Below are positions 1-5,181 of a stretch of 5,181 nucleotides of DNA, in pieces. How positions within the stretch are numbered: the stretch's first letter is position 1; each line of letters begins with the position of its first letter. The notes beneath the pieces were generated by a model. The model did no database searches and was not told the DNA's origin. It was given only the letters and a program-made list of their open reading frames with translations. The translations under genes and the position numbers were made by a program. The stretch is from Bacillota bacterium (lineage in GTDB: Bacteria > Bacillota > Sulfobacillia > Thermaerobacterales > Thermaerobacteraceae): positions 1-5,181 of the forward strand of contig QGUQ01000152.1 of assembly GCA_003242195.1 (NCBI GenBank), read 5' to 3'.

Positions 1-1586
1 CCTTTGTCGCGGTTGAACACATCCACGGCTTCGCGCACCGGGCCGTACATCGAACCCCAGCAGATCAGGGTCAGGTCCGCGTCCTCCGGGCCGTGCCAGG
101 CGGGCCCACGCATCTCCGACCGGGCCGTATCCAGCTTGCGCATGCGCTTGGACATCTGCTGCCGCCGATTCTCGATCTCCTCGCTGATGTGGCCCTGCTC
201 GTCGTGTTCGTCGGTTGTGATGGCGTACACGGCGTTGGGGTGCCCCGGGATGGCTCGAGGCGAGACGCCGGTGTCCGTGTCCCGGTACCGCAGGTAGGGG
301 CCGCCCAGCCGGTCCAGCTGCGGGTGGGTGAGGGTCGTCGCGCGATCGTGGCGGACCTCTTGCCAGCGGAGGGTGTCCGGGTCCACTGAGCGCAGGTGGT
401 TGGAGAGGTATTGGTCCAGCAGGACGATGACCGGCGTCTGGTAATGCTCCGCCAGGTTGAAGGCACGCACGGCCGCCTCGAAGCACTGGTCGACGGTGCC
501 CGGCGCCAGAACGATGCGAGGGAACTCGCCCTGGGAGGCGTTGATGGCGAAGAGCAGGTCGCCCTGCTCCGTGCGCGTGGGCAGCCCCGTGGACGGACCG
601 CCCCGCTGGGAGATGACGACGACCACGGGCACCTCCACCATGCCCGCCATCCCCAGCGCCTCCACCATCAGGGAGAAACCACCACCCGAGGTGGTGGTCA
701 TGGCGCGGGCCCCGGCATGGCCGGCACCGATGGCCATACAGATGGCGGCGATCTCGTCCTCCGCGTGCTTGCTGACGATGCCCAGCTCTTGGGCGTGGGC
801 GGTCATCCACTCGAACAGGCTGGTTCCCGGGGTCATGGGGTAGGCGGCGATGAAGCGGCAGCCCGCGGCCACCGCTCCCAGGGCGAAGGCATGGTTGCCG
901 TGCAGGACCATGCGGCGCGGCCGGCCGCCCGGGTCGGGCAGGCGGTAAGGGAAGTCGCCAGAGGCCTCGCGGCCGAGTTTCCAGCCCTCGCGGGCCACTG
1001 CCAGGTTGGCCTCCACCACCCGGTCGCCCTTGTCGGCGAAATTCTCCTTGATGACCTGCTCCAGGTAGCCGACGGGGTAGTGCAGCAGGCCCGCAGCCGC
1101 GCCCAGGGAGGCCGTGTTCATCAGCACCTTGCTGCCGTGCTTCTTGGCCACCTCGGCCAGAGGCAGGGGCACCGGCCGCACGTACTTCCGCCGCAGTTCC
1201 TCCGCGTCCACGCGCCGGAAGTCCCGGTCGTAGATCACGGCGGCCCGGGGCGCCAGGTTGTCCAGGTGGATCTTGATGGACTCCTCCGTCAATCCGATGA
1301 GCACGTGCACGGGATCGGCGTGGGAGTAGAGCGGCCGGTCGGCCACGCGGATCTGGTAGAAGTTGTGCCCGCCGCGGATGCGGGAGCGGTAGTCCGGCAT
1401 GCTGAAGACGTGCAATCCGCTCCGGGCCAGCGCCCTGGTGAAGCCGGCGCCGCTGGACTCCACGCCCTGGCCGGCGTCGCCGCCGATGGTGATGCTGAGA
1501 TCGACGGTTGCCGTTTCAGGGGCGGCGGCTCCCGCGGCATCGGGCCGGGTACCGGTCCGGGAAGCCGTGCGATCTTGGGAAGCCAT
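1..1586 (-). CDS. korA: 2-oxoacid (probably 2-oxoglutarate):ferredoxin oxidoreductase, fused gamma-alpha subunit, 3'-truncated by window edge
   Basis: Cytoplasmic subunit of the enzyme that oxidatively decarboxylates a 2-oxoacid with CoA to acyl-CoA and CO2, passing electrons to ferredoxin; the TPP- and cluster-binding beta subunit would be a separate gene, expected just downstream beyond the left edge. The frame is open without a stop for 528 codons from the ATG at 1586. A gamma domain (about residues 30-205) carries GGDAGQG (35-41) and SRIRGGH (68-74). The alpha-subunit N-terminal domain (about 230-425) carries YPMTPGTS (249-256), EDE (276-278), TTTSGGGFS (297-305) and QRGGPSTGLPTRTEQGD (327-343). 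The C-terminal domain begins near residue 505 with CWGS (509-512). From family knowledge, fused proteins of this type run about 580-640 residues, so some 50-100 are missing. The first ~28 residues are an Ala/Thr-rich extension with no motif. The start is supported by GGAGG seven bases upstream and the lack of a nearby alternative. Substrate is inferred: the fused architecture and EDE/RGGPSTG motifs are typical of KorA, but branched-chain 2-oxoacids or pyruvate remain possible. Confidence 0.93.
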   Translation of the reverse strand, partial: MASQDRTASRTGTRPDAAGAAAPETATVDLSITIGGDAGQGVESSGAGFTRALARSGLHVFSMPDYRSRIRGGHNFYQIRVADRPLYSHADPVHVLIGLTEESIKIHLDNLAPRAAVIYDRDFRRVDAEELRRKYVRPVPLPLAEVAKKHGSKVLMNTASLGAAAGLLHYPVGYLEQVIKENFADKGDRVVEANLAVAREGWKLGREASGDFPYRLPDPGGRPRRMVLHGNHAFALGAVAAGCRFIAAYPMTPGTSLFEWMTAHAQELGIVSKHAEDEIAAICMAIGAGHAGARAMTTTSGGGFSLMVEALGMAGMVEVPVVVVISQRGGPSTGLPTRTEQGDLLFAINASQGEFPRIVLAPGTVDQCFEAAVRAFNLAEHYQTPVIVLLDQYLSNHLRSVDPDTLRWQEVRHDRATTLTHPQLDRLGGPYLRYRDTDTGVSPRAIPGHPNAVYAITTDEHDEQGHISEEIENRRQQMSKRMRKLDTARSEMRGPAWHGPEDADLTLICWGSMYGPVREAVDVFNRDK

Positions 1587-1593
1587 GGGCAAC

Positions 1594-1598
1594 CCTCC
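1594..1598 (-). promoter_or_regulatory. Ribosome binding site of korA
   Basis: On the minus strand GGAGG (inside a longer GGGGAGGG run, 1593-1600) lies seven bases before the ATG at 1586. This is near-ideal Shine-Dalgarno placement and fixes the korA start. Confidence 0.85.
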
Positions 1599-1617
1599 CC
1601 AACGCGGTGGCAGCGGT

Positions 1618-1635
1618 GGCATTCGACAGGATGCC
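1618..1635. repeat. Short inverted repeat upstream of korA (GGCAT-8-ATGCC)
   Basis: Five-base arms GGCAT (1618-1622) and ATGCC (1631-1635) flank an 8-base spacer, about 32 bases before the korA start codon. It would lie in the korA leader or near its promoter. The arms are short, so chance is a fair explanation. Confidence 0.2.
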
Positions 1636-1653
1636 GGAAACCTGCCCGTTTAT

Positions 1654-1683
1654 TCCGGAGCAACCGGCACGAAGATCCGGAGC
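1654..1683. repeat. Pair of 8-bp direct repeats (TCCGGAGC), 22-bp period
   Basis: TCCGGAGC occurs at 1654-1661 and again at 1676-1683; each copy contains the self-complementary core TCCGGA. The 22-bp period is close to two turns of B-DNA, so a dimeric regulator could bind both copies on one face. The repeats lie between the two divergent genes, nearer korA. With G+C this high, short repeats of this composition can arise by chance, so an operator role is only a suggestion. Confidence 0.3.
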
Positions 1684-1723
1684 GGCGGAACGGGGTCGGG
1701 TACATCGGACCAGGGCGTAGGCA

Positions 1724-1749
1724 GCCATCGGCCCGTGGCCGTTGGTGGC
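1724..1749. promoter_or_regulatory. Imperfect inverted repeat overlapping the transporter -35 element; candidate operator
   Basis: The core is CGGCC (1729-1733), CGT, GGCCG (1737-1741), a perfect 5-bp dyad. It is extended by outer arms GCCA (1724-1727) and TGGC (1746-1749) at unequal distance from the core. The right half covers the predicted -35 hexamer at 1742-1747, a position where a bound repressor would block RNA polymerase. No regulator gene is present in the window, so the operator role is inference. Confidence 0.3.
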
Positions 1750-1771
1750 AGGGCCGTGTTTCGGCTATGAT
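1742..1771 (+). promoter_or_regulatory. Predicted sigma-A (sigma-70 type) promoter of the MFS transporter gene
   Basis: TTGGTG (1742-1747) and TATGAT (1766-1771) are separated by 18 bases. The -10 matches five of six consensus positions (TATAAT) and the -35 starts with the key TTG. This is the most AT-rich hexamer pair in an otherwise GC-rich spacer. Transcription would begin near 1777-1779, giving a leader of about 68 bases before the start codon at 1846. Confidence 0.6.
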
Positions 1772-1778
1772 TACAGGC

Positions 1779-1802
1779 GTCTGCCCGGGGGAACGGGCAG
1801 GC
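1779..1802 (+). promoter_or_regulatory. Strong stem-loop at the 5' end of the transporter leader
   Basis: CTGCCCG (1781-1787) and CGGGCAG (1794-1800) form a perfect 7-bp stem closing a GGGGAA loop. The stem extends by a U-G wobble (1780/1801) and a G-C pair (1779/1802). It begins at about the predicted transcription start and ends about 30 bases before the ribosome binding site. It is not followed by a U-tract, so it is not a standard terminator. Inferred roles are a 5' mRNA-stabilising hairpin or part of a small leader control element. Two copies of GGCAAGC follow at a 10-base interval (1800-1806 and 1810-1816). Confidence 0.5.
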
Positions 1803-1831
1803 AAGCACCGGCAAGCGCAGGGAAGGGAAGC

Positions 1832-1837
1832 AAGGAG
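1832..1837 (+). promoter_or_regulatory. Ribosome binding site of the MFS transporter gene
   Basis: AAGGAG ends eight bases before the ATG at 1846. It is an unambiguous Shine-Dalgarno sequence and decides this start. Confidence 0.88.
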
Positions 1838-1845
1838 ACGGGAGC

Positions 1846-3135
1846 ATGGGCCTGGGGCGCGCGTTCTGGGTGCTGGCGGCGGGGCGCCTGATCAGCGCCC
1901 TGGGGGATGGCTTCTTCTTCCCCTTCACGTCGCTGTTCCTCAGCCGGGTCCACGGCATCCCGCCGGCGCAAGTGGGCTTCATCATGAGCGTGGCCGGCGT
2001 GTTCTCCCTGGCCGGCCGGTTGCCGGCCGGGATCCTCACCGACCGGTTCGGGTTCAAGCCCGTGGTGGTCGCTGGCCTGGTGGGAGCCGGGCTGGCCACC
2101 ATGGCCGCCGGATTCGCGCCGTCGGCCTGGTCGTTCGCCCTCTGCTACGGCCTTCTGAGCATGATGGCGTGGGGATCCTTTCCTGCGTTGCTGCACGGCG
2201 TCGGTCTGCTGGTGCCCCCGGCGCGCCGGGAGGAAGCCTTTAGCATCCTGAACCTCATCGCCAATGCTGCCATCACCGTGGGACCGGCGCTGGGCACCCT
2301 GGTGGTGGAGCGGGATATCCGCCTCCTCTTCTTGATCGACGGCCTGTCCTTCCTCTTGTTTGCCGCCATCGTCTGGCGCTGGGTCCCGGCCATCCGCGAC
2401 GGGCGCCGGGGCGCCGCGACGGCCGGACCGCCCGGGGCCCCCGGGAAGGAACGGTCGCCCCGTGGGCTCATCTGGTTCCCGCCCCTGAGCCATCGGGCCT
2501 TCTGGCGCCTGGCCGTGGGCGCGATGTTGATGAACATGATCTACAGCCAGATGGGCTCGACCCTACCCATCGACATCGAATCCCGTTTCGGGCCGGTGAC
2601 GTGGTATGGCCTGCTCTGGACGCTCAACGGCGGGATGATCGCACTGCTCCAGTACCCTTCCACCTACTGGCTGCAGCGCTACCATCCCCGGCCCCGCCGC
2701 GTGGTGGCCGCCCTGCTGTACGGCGCGGCAGCCCTGTTGTTGCTGGTCGCCAGGCCGGTCGCGCCCTTCGTTCTGGCCTTCGTCGTGTTGACGGCCGGGG
2801 AGATCCTCTTCACGCCGCTCCTCCAGGCCGGGATCGCCGCCCTGGCGCCCCCCGGTCAGGGCGGGCGCTACCAGGCGGCCGGCAGCCTCCTGTTCGGCGT
2901 GGGCTGGACGATGGGGCCGGCCGTTGGCGGTTTCCTGCTGGGGCACGTGGGCCACGCAGGGCTGTGGCTGACGATGGCGGCCCTCAGCCTGGTGGCGGCC
3001 GGCGTCTTCGGGACCGATGAAGGGGTCCATGCCGGCAAGGAGCGCGGGGCCGCCGGGACCGGGGCACCGGGCGTAGCCGAACCGGCCACCGACAGAGGTC
3101 ATGGGGGAGACCCGGCGCAGGTGAGCGGGGATTGA
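1846..3135 (+). CDS. Major facilitator superfamily (MFS) transporter, drug-efflux (DHA1/MdtH-like) type
   Basis: Predicted cytoplasmic-membrane secondary transporter, 429 residues, the normal size for a 12-TM MFS protein. Hydrophobic segments run at about residues 8-32, 42-64, 72-92, 94-120, 136-154, 158-180, then after a basic, Gly/Pro-rich central loop (181-215) at 216-240, 250-272, 284-303, 305-327, 343-365 and 369-389. MFS motif A between TM2 and TM3 is clear: AGILTDRFGFKP (61-72), with D66, R67, G69 and K71. A degenerate counterpart follows TM8 (QYPSTYWLQRYHPRPRR, 269-285). YGLLWTLNG (254-262) and GEILFTP (318-324) recall multidrug-efflux members such as MdtH, from memory rather than a search. 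The last ~40 residues are a hydrophilic Gly/Ala-rich tail. The start has an ideal ribosome binding site. It is a single-gene unit, divergent from korA and convergent with the synthetase gene. Substrate is unknown; drug/proton antiport is the family default, but export of a metabolite is equally compatible. Confidence 0.92.
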   Translation: MGLGRAFWVLAAGRLISALGDGFFFPFTSLFLSRVHGIPPAQVGFIMSVAGVFSLAGRLPAGILTDRFGFKPVVVAGLVGAGLATMAAGFAPSAWSFALCYGLLSMMAWGSFPALLHGVGLLVPPARREEAFSILNLIANAAITVGPALGTLVVERDIRLLFLIDGLSFLLFAAIVWRWVPAIRDGRRGAATAGPPGAPGKERSPRGLIWFPPLSHRAFWRLAVGAMLMNMIYSQMGSTLPIDIESRFGPVTWYGLLWTLNGGMIALLQYPSTYWLQRYHPRPRRVVAALLYGAAALLLLVARPVAPFVLAFVVLTAGEILFTPLLQAGIAALAPPGQGGRYQAAGSLLFGVGWTMGPAVGGFLLGHVGHAGLWLTMAALSLVAAGVFGTDEGVHAGKERGAAGTGAPGVAEPATDRGHGGDPAQVSGD

Positions 3136-3149
3136 CGAGCGTCGCATGC

Positions 3150-3165
3150 CCGCCGGCGCCGGCGG
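3150..3165. terminator. 16-bp perfect GC palindrome; possible bidirectional terminator or pause hairpin
   Basis: CCGCCGGCGCCGGCGG is its own reverse complement. As RNA on either strand it gives a 6-bp all-GC stem with a GCGC loop. It starts 15 bases after the transporter stop codon. No run of T follows on either strand, so it does not meet the intrinsic-terminator pattern. It may act in pausing, in protecting 3' ends, or with Rho. Confidence 0.35.
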
Positions 3166-3185
3166 CCCCGCCGCGCTCCGTTCCG

Positions 3186-3210
3186 CCCGCTCCTCTTGGC
3201 TCAGAGCGGG
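3186..3210. terminator. Hairpin between convergent genes; possible bidirectional terminator
   Basis: CCCGCTC (3186-3192) and GAGCGGG (3204-3210) form a perfect 7-bp stem around an 11-base loop. An alternative fold pairs CTCT (3193-3196) with AGAG (3203-3206) inside CCCG/CGGG. It lies 22 bases beyond the synthetase stop codon and 50 beyond the transporter stop. On the plus strand only a weak TTCGT follows; on the minus strand there is no T-run. The position between converging genes suggests transcription end formation, but the sequence alone is weak evidence. Confidence 0.4.
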
Positions 3211-3231
3211 TTCGTCCCGTGAGGCCCCTGC

Positions 3232-5166
3232 CTAGGGCGTTCGCCGCAGTGCCTCCTTCATCGCCAGCCACGCCTGACGCGCCTGTTCCACGGCGCCCTC
3301 GTCCTCGATGGTGGAGATGTCGCCGGGATCGCGGTCCAGGACGACGGCCTTGAGGACCCGCCGCATGATCTTGCCGCTGCGGGTCTTGGGGAGCAGGGGT
3401 ACGAAGTGCACCTCGCCGATGACGGCCACGGGCCCCAGCACGCGTCGCACCGTGGCGATGAGCTCCTGGCGCAGCGCCTCCGACGGCTCGTATCCCTTCT
3501 TCAGGACGATGAAGGCCGTGATGACCTCGCCCCGCACCTCATCGGGCCGGCCGGTCACGCCCGCCTCGGCGACGGCCGGGTGCTGGAGGAAAGCCGTCTC
3601 CACCTCGATGGTGCCGACGCGGTGGCCGGCGATCTTGATCAGCTCGTCGGCGCGGCCGCCGAACCACACGTACCCGTCTTCATCCATGTGGGCTGCGTCG
3701 CCGGTGTAGTAGACACCCTCGATCCGGCCCCAGTAGTCGGCGGCGTAGCGATCCGGGTCGCCCCACAGGGTGGGGGTCAGACCGGGGAAGGGGCGGGTGA
3801 TGACCAGGACCCCTTTCTCGCCGGGCCCGCAGGGCCGGCCCTCCGGCGTGCGTACCTCGACGCGACGCCCGGGCAGCGGAGTGCCCGCCGACCCGGGCTT
3901 GATGGGCAGCATGCCCAGGCCGTAGGGGTTGCCGATCACGGGGGCACCCGTCTCCGTCTGCCACCAGTTGTCGATCACCGGCACCCGGCCACCGAAGACC
4001 TCGTATTGCAGCCACTCCCAGGCCGGCGGGTTCAACACCTCACCGGCGCAGAAAACGCGTTCCACCGAGCCCAAGTCGAAGCCCCGCGCTGGCGCCGTAC
4101 CGTAGGACATGAGCATGCGTACCGCCGTGGGCGCGGTGAAGACGCCCGTCACGCCGTTCTCGGCGATGATCCGGTAGAAGGTCTCGGGTCCGGGATGATC
4201 CAGCGCTCCCTCGTAGGCGATGGTCGTGCAGCCCACCAGCAGCGGTGCGTACACGATGTAGCTGTGCCCCACGATCCAGCCGATGTCGGAGGTAGACCAC
4301 CAGACGTCGGTGGGCCGCAACCCGTAACACATGGTGGCGCCGTTGTGGATGGCCACCTGGTAGGCTCCGTGGACGTGGACCGGCAACTTGGGCTGGGCCG
4401 TGGTGCCCGAGGTGGCCAGGATGAAGAGGGGCTCGTTGGCCTCCATCACCTCGTATTCGCCGGAGCCCTCCCGGGCCAGGGAGACGAGATCGTCCCAGGT
4501 CATGTCCCGCCCGGGAACCAGGGGGATCTGTGCGCCCGAACGGCGCAGGACCACCACGCGCTCCACCGGCGAGTCAGGGTCGCGCAAGGCCTCCTGGGCC
4601 AGATCCCAGAGCCGGATTTCCCGTCCCTTGCGCCAGGTCACGTCGGCGGTCAGCAACACCCGTGCCCCCGCCAGACGAATGCGCTGGGCCAGGGCGGCGC
4701 TGCCGAAACCGGCAAACACCACGATGTGGACCGCACCGATGCGGGCACAGGCCAGCATGGCCATGATGGCCTCGGGGATGGTGGGCATGTAGATGGCCAC
4801 GCGGTCCCCGCGCTGTACGCCCAGGGCCCGAAGGGCAGCCGCCAGCCGCCGCACGCCGGCGAGGAGCTGGGCGTAGGTGAACACCCGTCGCTCGCCCCAC
4901 TCGTTTTCGGCGATCAGGGCGGCGTGGCCCCCCCAGCCCCGTTCCACGTGCACGTCCAGGCAGTTGTAACACAGGTTCGTCAGTCCGCCCACGTACCAGC
5001 GGAAGGAGGGCGGGTCGGGCTCGAAGACCCGGTCCCACTTGCGGAACCACGTCAGCTTCTCGGCTTCCCTCGCCCAGAAGCCTTCCAGGTCTTCCTCGGC
5101 CTCCCGCTGCCGACGGCGGACCAGCGGGTGAACCACGTCGATCCTTACGGCGCTCACCGCGCGCAT
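3232..5166 (-). CDS. AMP-forming acyl-CoA synthetase of the acetyl-CoA synthetase family (acetate or propionate)
   Basis: Cytoplasmic enzyme expected to convert a short-chain acid, ATP and CoA to acyl-CoA, AMP and pyrophosphate through an acyl-adenylate. It is complete at 644 residues, matching the usual ~650 of Acs. An ACS N-terminal cap is seen (NLCYNCLDVHV, 64-74). The P-loop is TSGTTAQPK (252-260), unlike the typical TSGSTGKPKG. WWSTSDIGWIVGHSYIVY (289-306), WWQTETG (401-407), TGD (488-490), the hinge GRADELIKIAGHR (504-516) and the catalytic-lysine motif KTRSGKIMRR (594-603, K599) follow in family order. K599 is the lysine whose acetylation silences Acs in other bacteria, so such control is possible. 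W401/W402 keep the bulky wall that limits Acs to C2/C3 acids. A374 in CAGEV stands where Acs usually has Val, as in propionyl-CoA synthetases. It faces the transporter gene, and its upstream region is off the window. Most likely acetate-CoA or propionate-CoA ligase; I assign no symbol because the substrate is uncertain. Confidence 0.93.
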   Translation of the reverse strand: MRAVSAVRIDVVHPLVRRRQREAEEDLEGFWAREAEKLTWFRKWDRVFEPDPPSFRWYVGGLTNLCYNCLDVHVERGWGGHAALIAENEWGERRVFTYAQLLAGVRRLAAALRALGVQRGDRVAIYMPTIPEAIMAMLACARIGAVHIVVFAGFGSAALAQRIRLAGARVLLTADVTWRKGREIRLWDLAQEALRDPDSPVERVVVLRRSGAQIPLVPGRDMTWDDLVSLAREGSGEYEVMEANEPLFILATSGTTAQPKLPVHVHGAYQVAIHNGATMCYGLRPTDVWWSTSDIGWIVGHSYIVYAPLLVGCTTIAYEGALDHPGPETFYRIIAENGVTGVFTAPTAVRMLMSYGTAPARGFDLGSVERVFCAGEVLNPPAWEWLQYEVFGGRVPVIDNWWQTETGAPVIGNPYGLGMLPIKPGSAGTPLPGRRVEVRTPEGRPCGPGEKGVLVITRPFPGLTPTLWGDPDRYAADYWGRIEGVYYTGDAAHMDEDGYVWFGGRADELIKIAGHRVGTIEVETAFLQHPAVAEAGVTGRPDEVRGEVITAFIVLKKGYEPSEALRQELIATVRRVLGPVAVIGEVHFVPLLPKTRSGKIMRRVLKAVVLDRDPGDISTIEDEGAVEQARQAWLAMKEALRRTP

Positions 5167-5175
5167 CCCCCTTCC
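5167..5175 (-). promoter_or_regulatory. Ribosome-binding-site-like sequence of the acyl-CoA synthetase; start codon ambiguous
   Basis: On the minus strand GGAAGGGGG runs directly into the ATG at 5166, leaving only 3-4 bases between the AAGG core and the start, which is tight. The GTG at codon 4 (5157) would have 12 bases. The GTG at codon 11 (5136) has its own AAGG (complement of 5143-5146) six bases upstream. The annotated ATG is kept as the longest form; the true start may be up to ten codons downstream. Confidence 0.45.
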
Positions 5176-5181
5176 GTCGAA

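Larger units (their letters stand above)
1587..1845. other. Divergent intergenic region between korA and the MFS transporter gene
   Basis: This 259-bp spacer must hold the promoters of both divergent genes. The rightward promoter, leader hairpin and candidate operator repeats are listed separately. No convincing leftward promoter for korA is visible: the best candidates are an extended -10-like TG-T-AATCAT on the minus strand (the AATCAT is the complement of 1767-1772, overlapping the rightward -10) and a TTGCTC (-35-like, complement of 1658-1663) with no good -10 at the right distance. No small gene with a credible ribosome binding site was found here. Confidence 0.7.
3136..3231. other. Convergent intergenic region
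   Basis: Ninety-six bases separate the TGA of the transporter gene (3133-3135) from the TAG of the synthetase gene (complement of 3232-3234). The spacer must stop transcription arriving from both sides and holds the two hairpins listed separately. No gene is seen in it. Confidence 0.75.

Noticed and set aside
1635..1663. Possible leftward promoter for korA (TTGCTC, 17 bases, TTTCCG on the minus strand)
   Set aside because: The -10 match is too poor; a single TTG-containing hexamer is not enough to call a promoter.
1289..1804. 171-codon minus-strand frame covering the korA start region
   Set aside because: It is out of frame with korA, which has the gamma-domain motifs and the ribosome binding site; the Pro/Arg/Ser-rich product is typical of a shadow frame.
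1800..1816. 10-bp-period repeat (GGCAAGC twice) considered as the start of a larger repeat array
   Set aside because: Only two imperfect units exist and neither flank continues the pattern, so it is noted with the leader hairpin only.
396..2243. 615-codon open frame on the plus strand, antisense to korA and running into the transporter gene
   Set aside because: It lies opposite a korA frame with a full set of family motifs, crosses the regulatory spacer, and its product is a His/Gly/Arg-rich sequence with no recognisable domain. Long antisense frames are expected in DNA this GC-rich.
1771..2493. 240-codon open frame antisense to the transporter gene
   Set aside because: The product is low-complexity Gly/Arg/Gln-rich with no domain, and the opposite strand encodes a clear 12-TM MFS protein with an ideal ribosome binding site.
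2563..3147. 194-codon minus-strand frame over the transporter 3' half and the convergent spacer
   Set aside because: The product is Gly/Arg/Gln-rich with no motif and is fully antisense to conserved transmembrane segments.
4388..4792. 134-codon plus-strand frame inside the synthetase gene
   Set aside because: It is antisense to the P-loop-bearing core of the enzyme; no ribosome binding site or domain supports it.
1..5181. Undescribed defence, biosynthetic or mobile system
   Set aside because: All three coding regions fall in well-known families and are organised as separate transcription units; there are no transposase, integrase, CRISPR, toxin-antitoxin or reverse-transcriptase signatures and no abrupt composition change.

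Overview
The window comes from a high-G+C bacterial chromosome. G+C is very high by eye, third codon positions are dominated by G and C, and long spurious reading frames run antisense to the real genes. The gene content (a fused gamma-alpha 2-oxoacid:ferredoxin oxidoreductase subunit and a divergent acetyl-CoA-synthetase-like enzyme) together with strong AGGAGG-type ribosome binding sites fits a thermophilic high-G+C Firmicute of the Thermaerobacter or Symbiobacterium kind. That placement is inference from protein style. A Deinococcus-Thermus, Chloroflexi or actinobacterial host cannot be excluded from 5 kb.

Layout: (i) 1-1586, minus strand: the first 528 codons of korA, encoding the alpha subunit (with N-terminal gamma domain) of a 2-oxoacid, probably 2-oxoglutarate, ferredoxin oxidoreductase; its 3' end lies beyond the left edge. 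(ii) 1587-1845: a 259-bp divergent intergenic region with a good sigma-A-type promoter for the rightward gene, a strong hairpin just after the predicted transcription start, and short direct and inverted repeats that could be operator sites. (iii) 1846-3135, plus strand: a 12-TM major facilitator superfamily transporter resembling the drug-efflux (DHA1/MdtH-like) branch. (iv) 3136-3231: a 96-bp convergent intergenic region with two GC-rich hairpins but no U-tract. (v) 3232-5166, minus strand: a complete 644-aa AMP-forming acyl-CoA synthetase of the acetyl-CoA synthetase family, starting 15 bases before the right edge.

How they fit: the oxidoreductase interconverts a 2-oxoacid plus CoA with an acyl-CoA, CO2 and reduced ferredoxin. 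The synthetase charges a short-chain acid (acetate or propionate) onto CoA with ATP. Both feed the acyl-CoA pool of central carbon metabolism. The transporter lies between them in its own transcription unit and has no evident metabolic link; its substrate cannot be read from the sequence.

I see no mobile element, CRISPR array, RNA gene or obvious novel multi-gene system. The points most worth a second look are the Ala-for-Val replacement and atypical P-loop in the synthetase, and the hairpin and repeats in the transporter's regulatory region. No gene-free stretch exceeds 300 bases.
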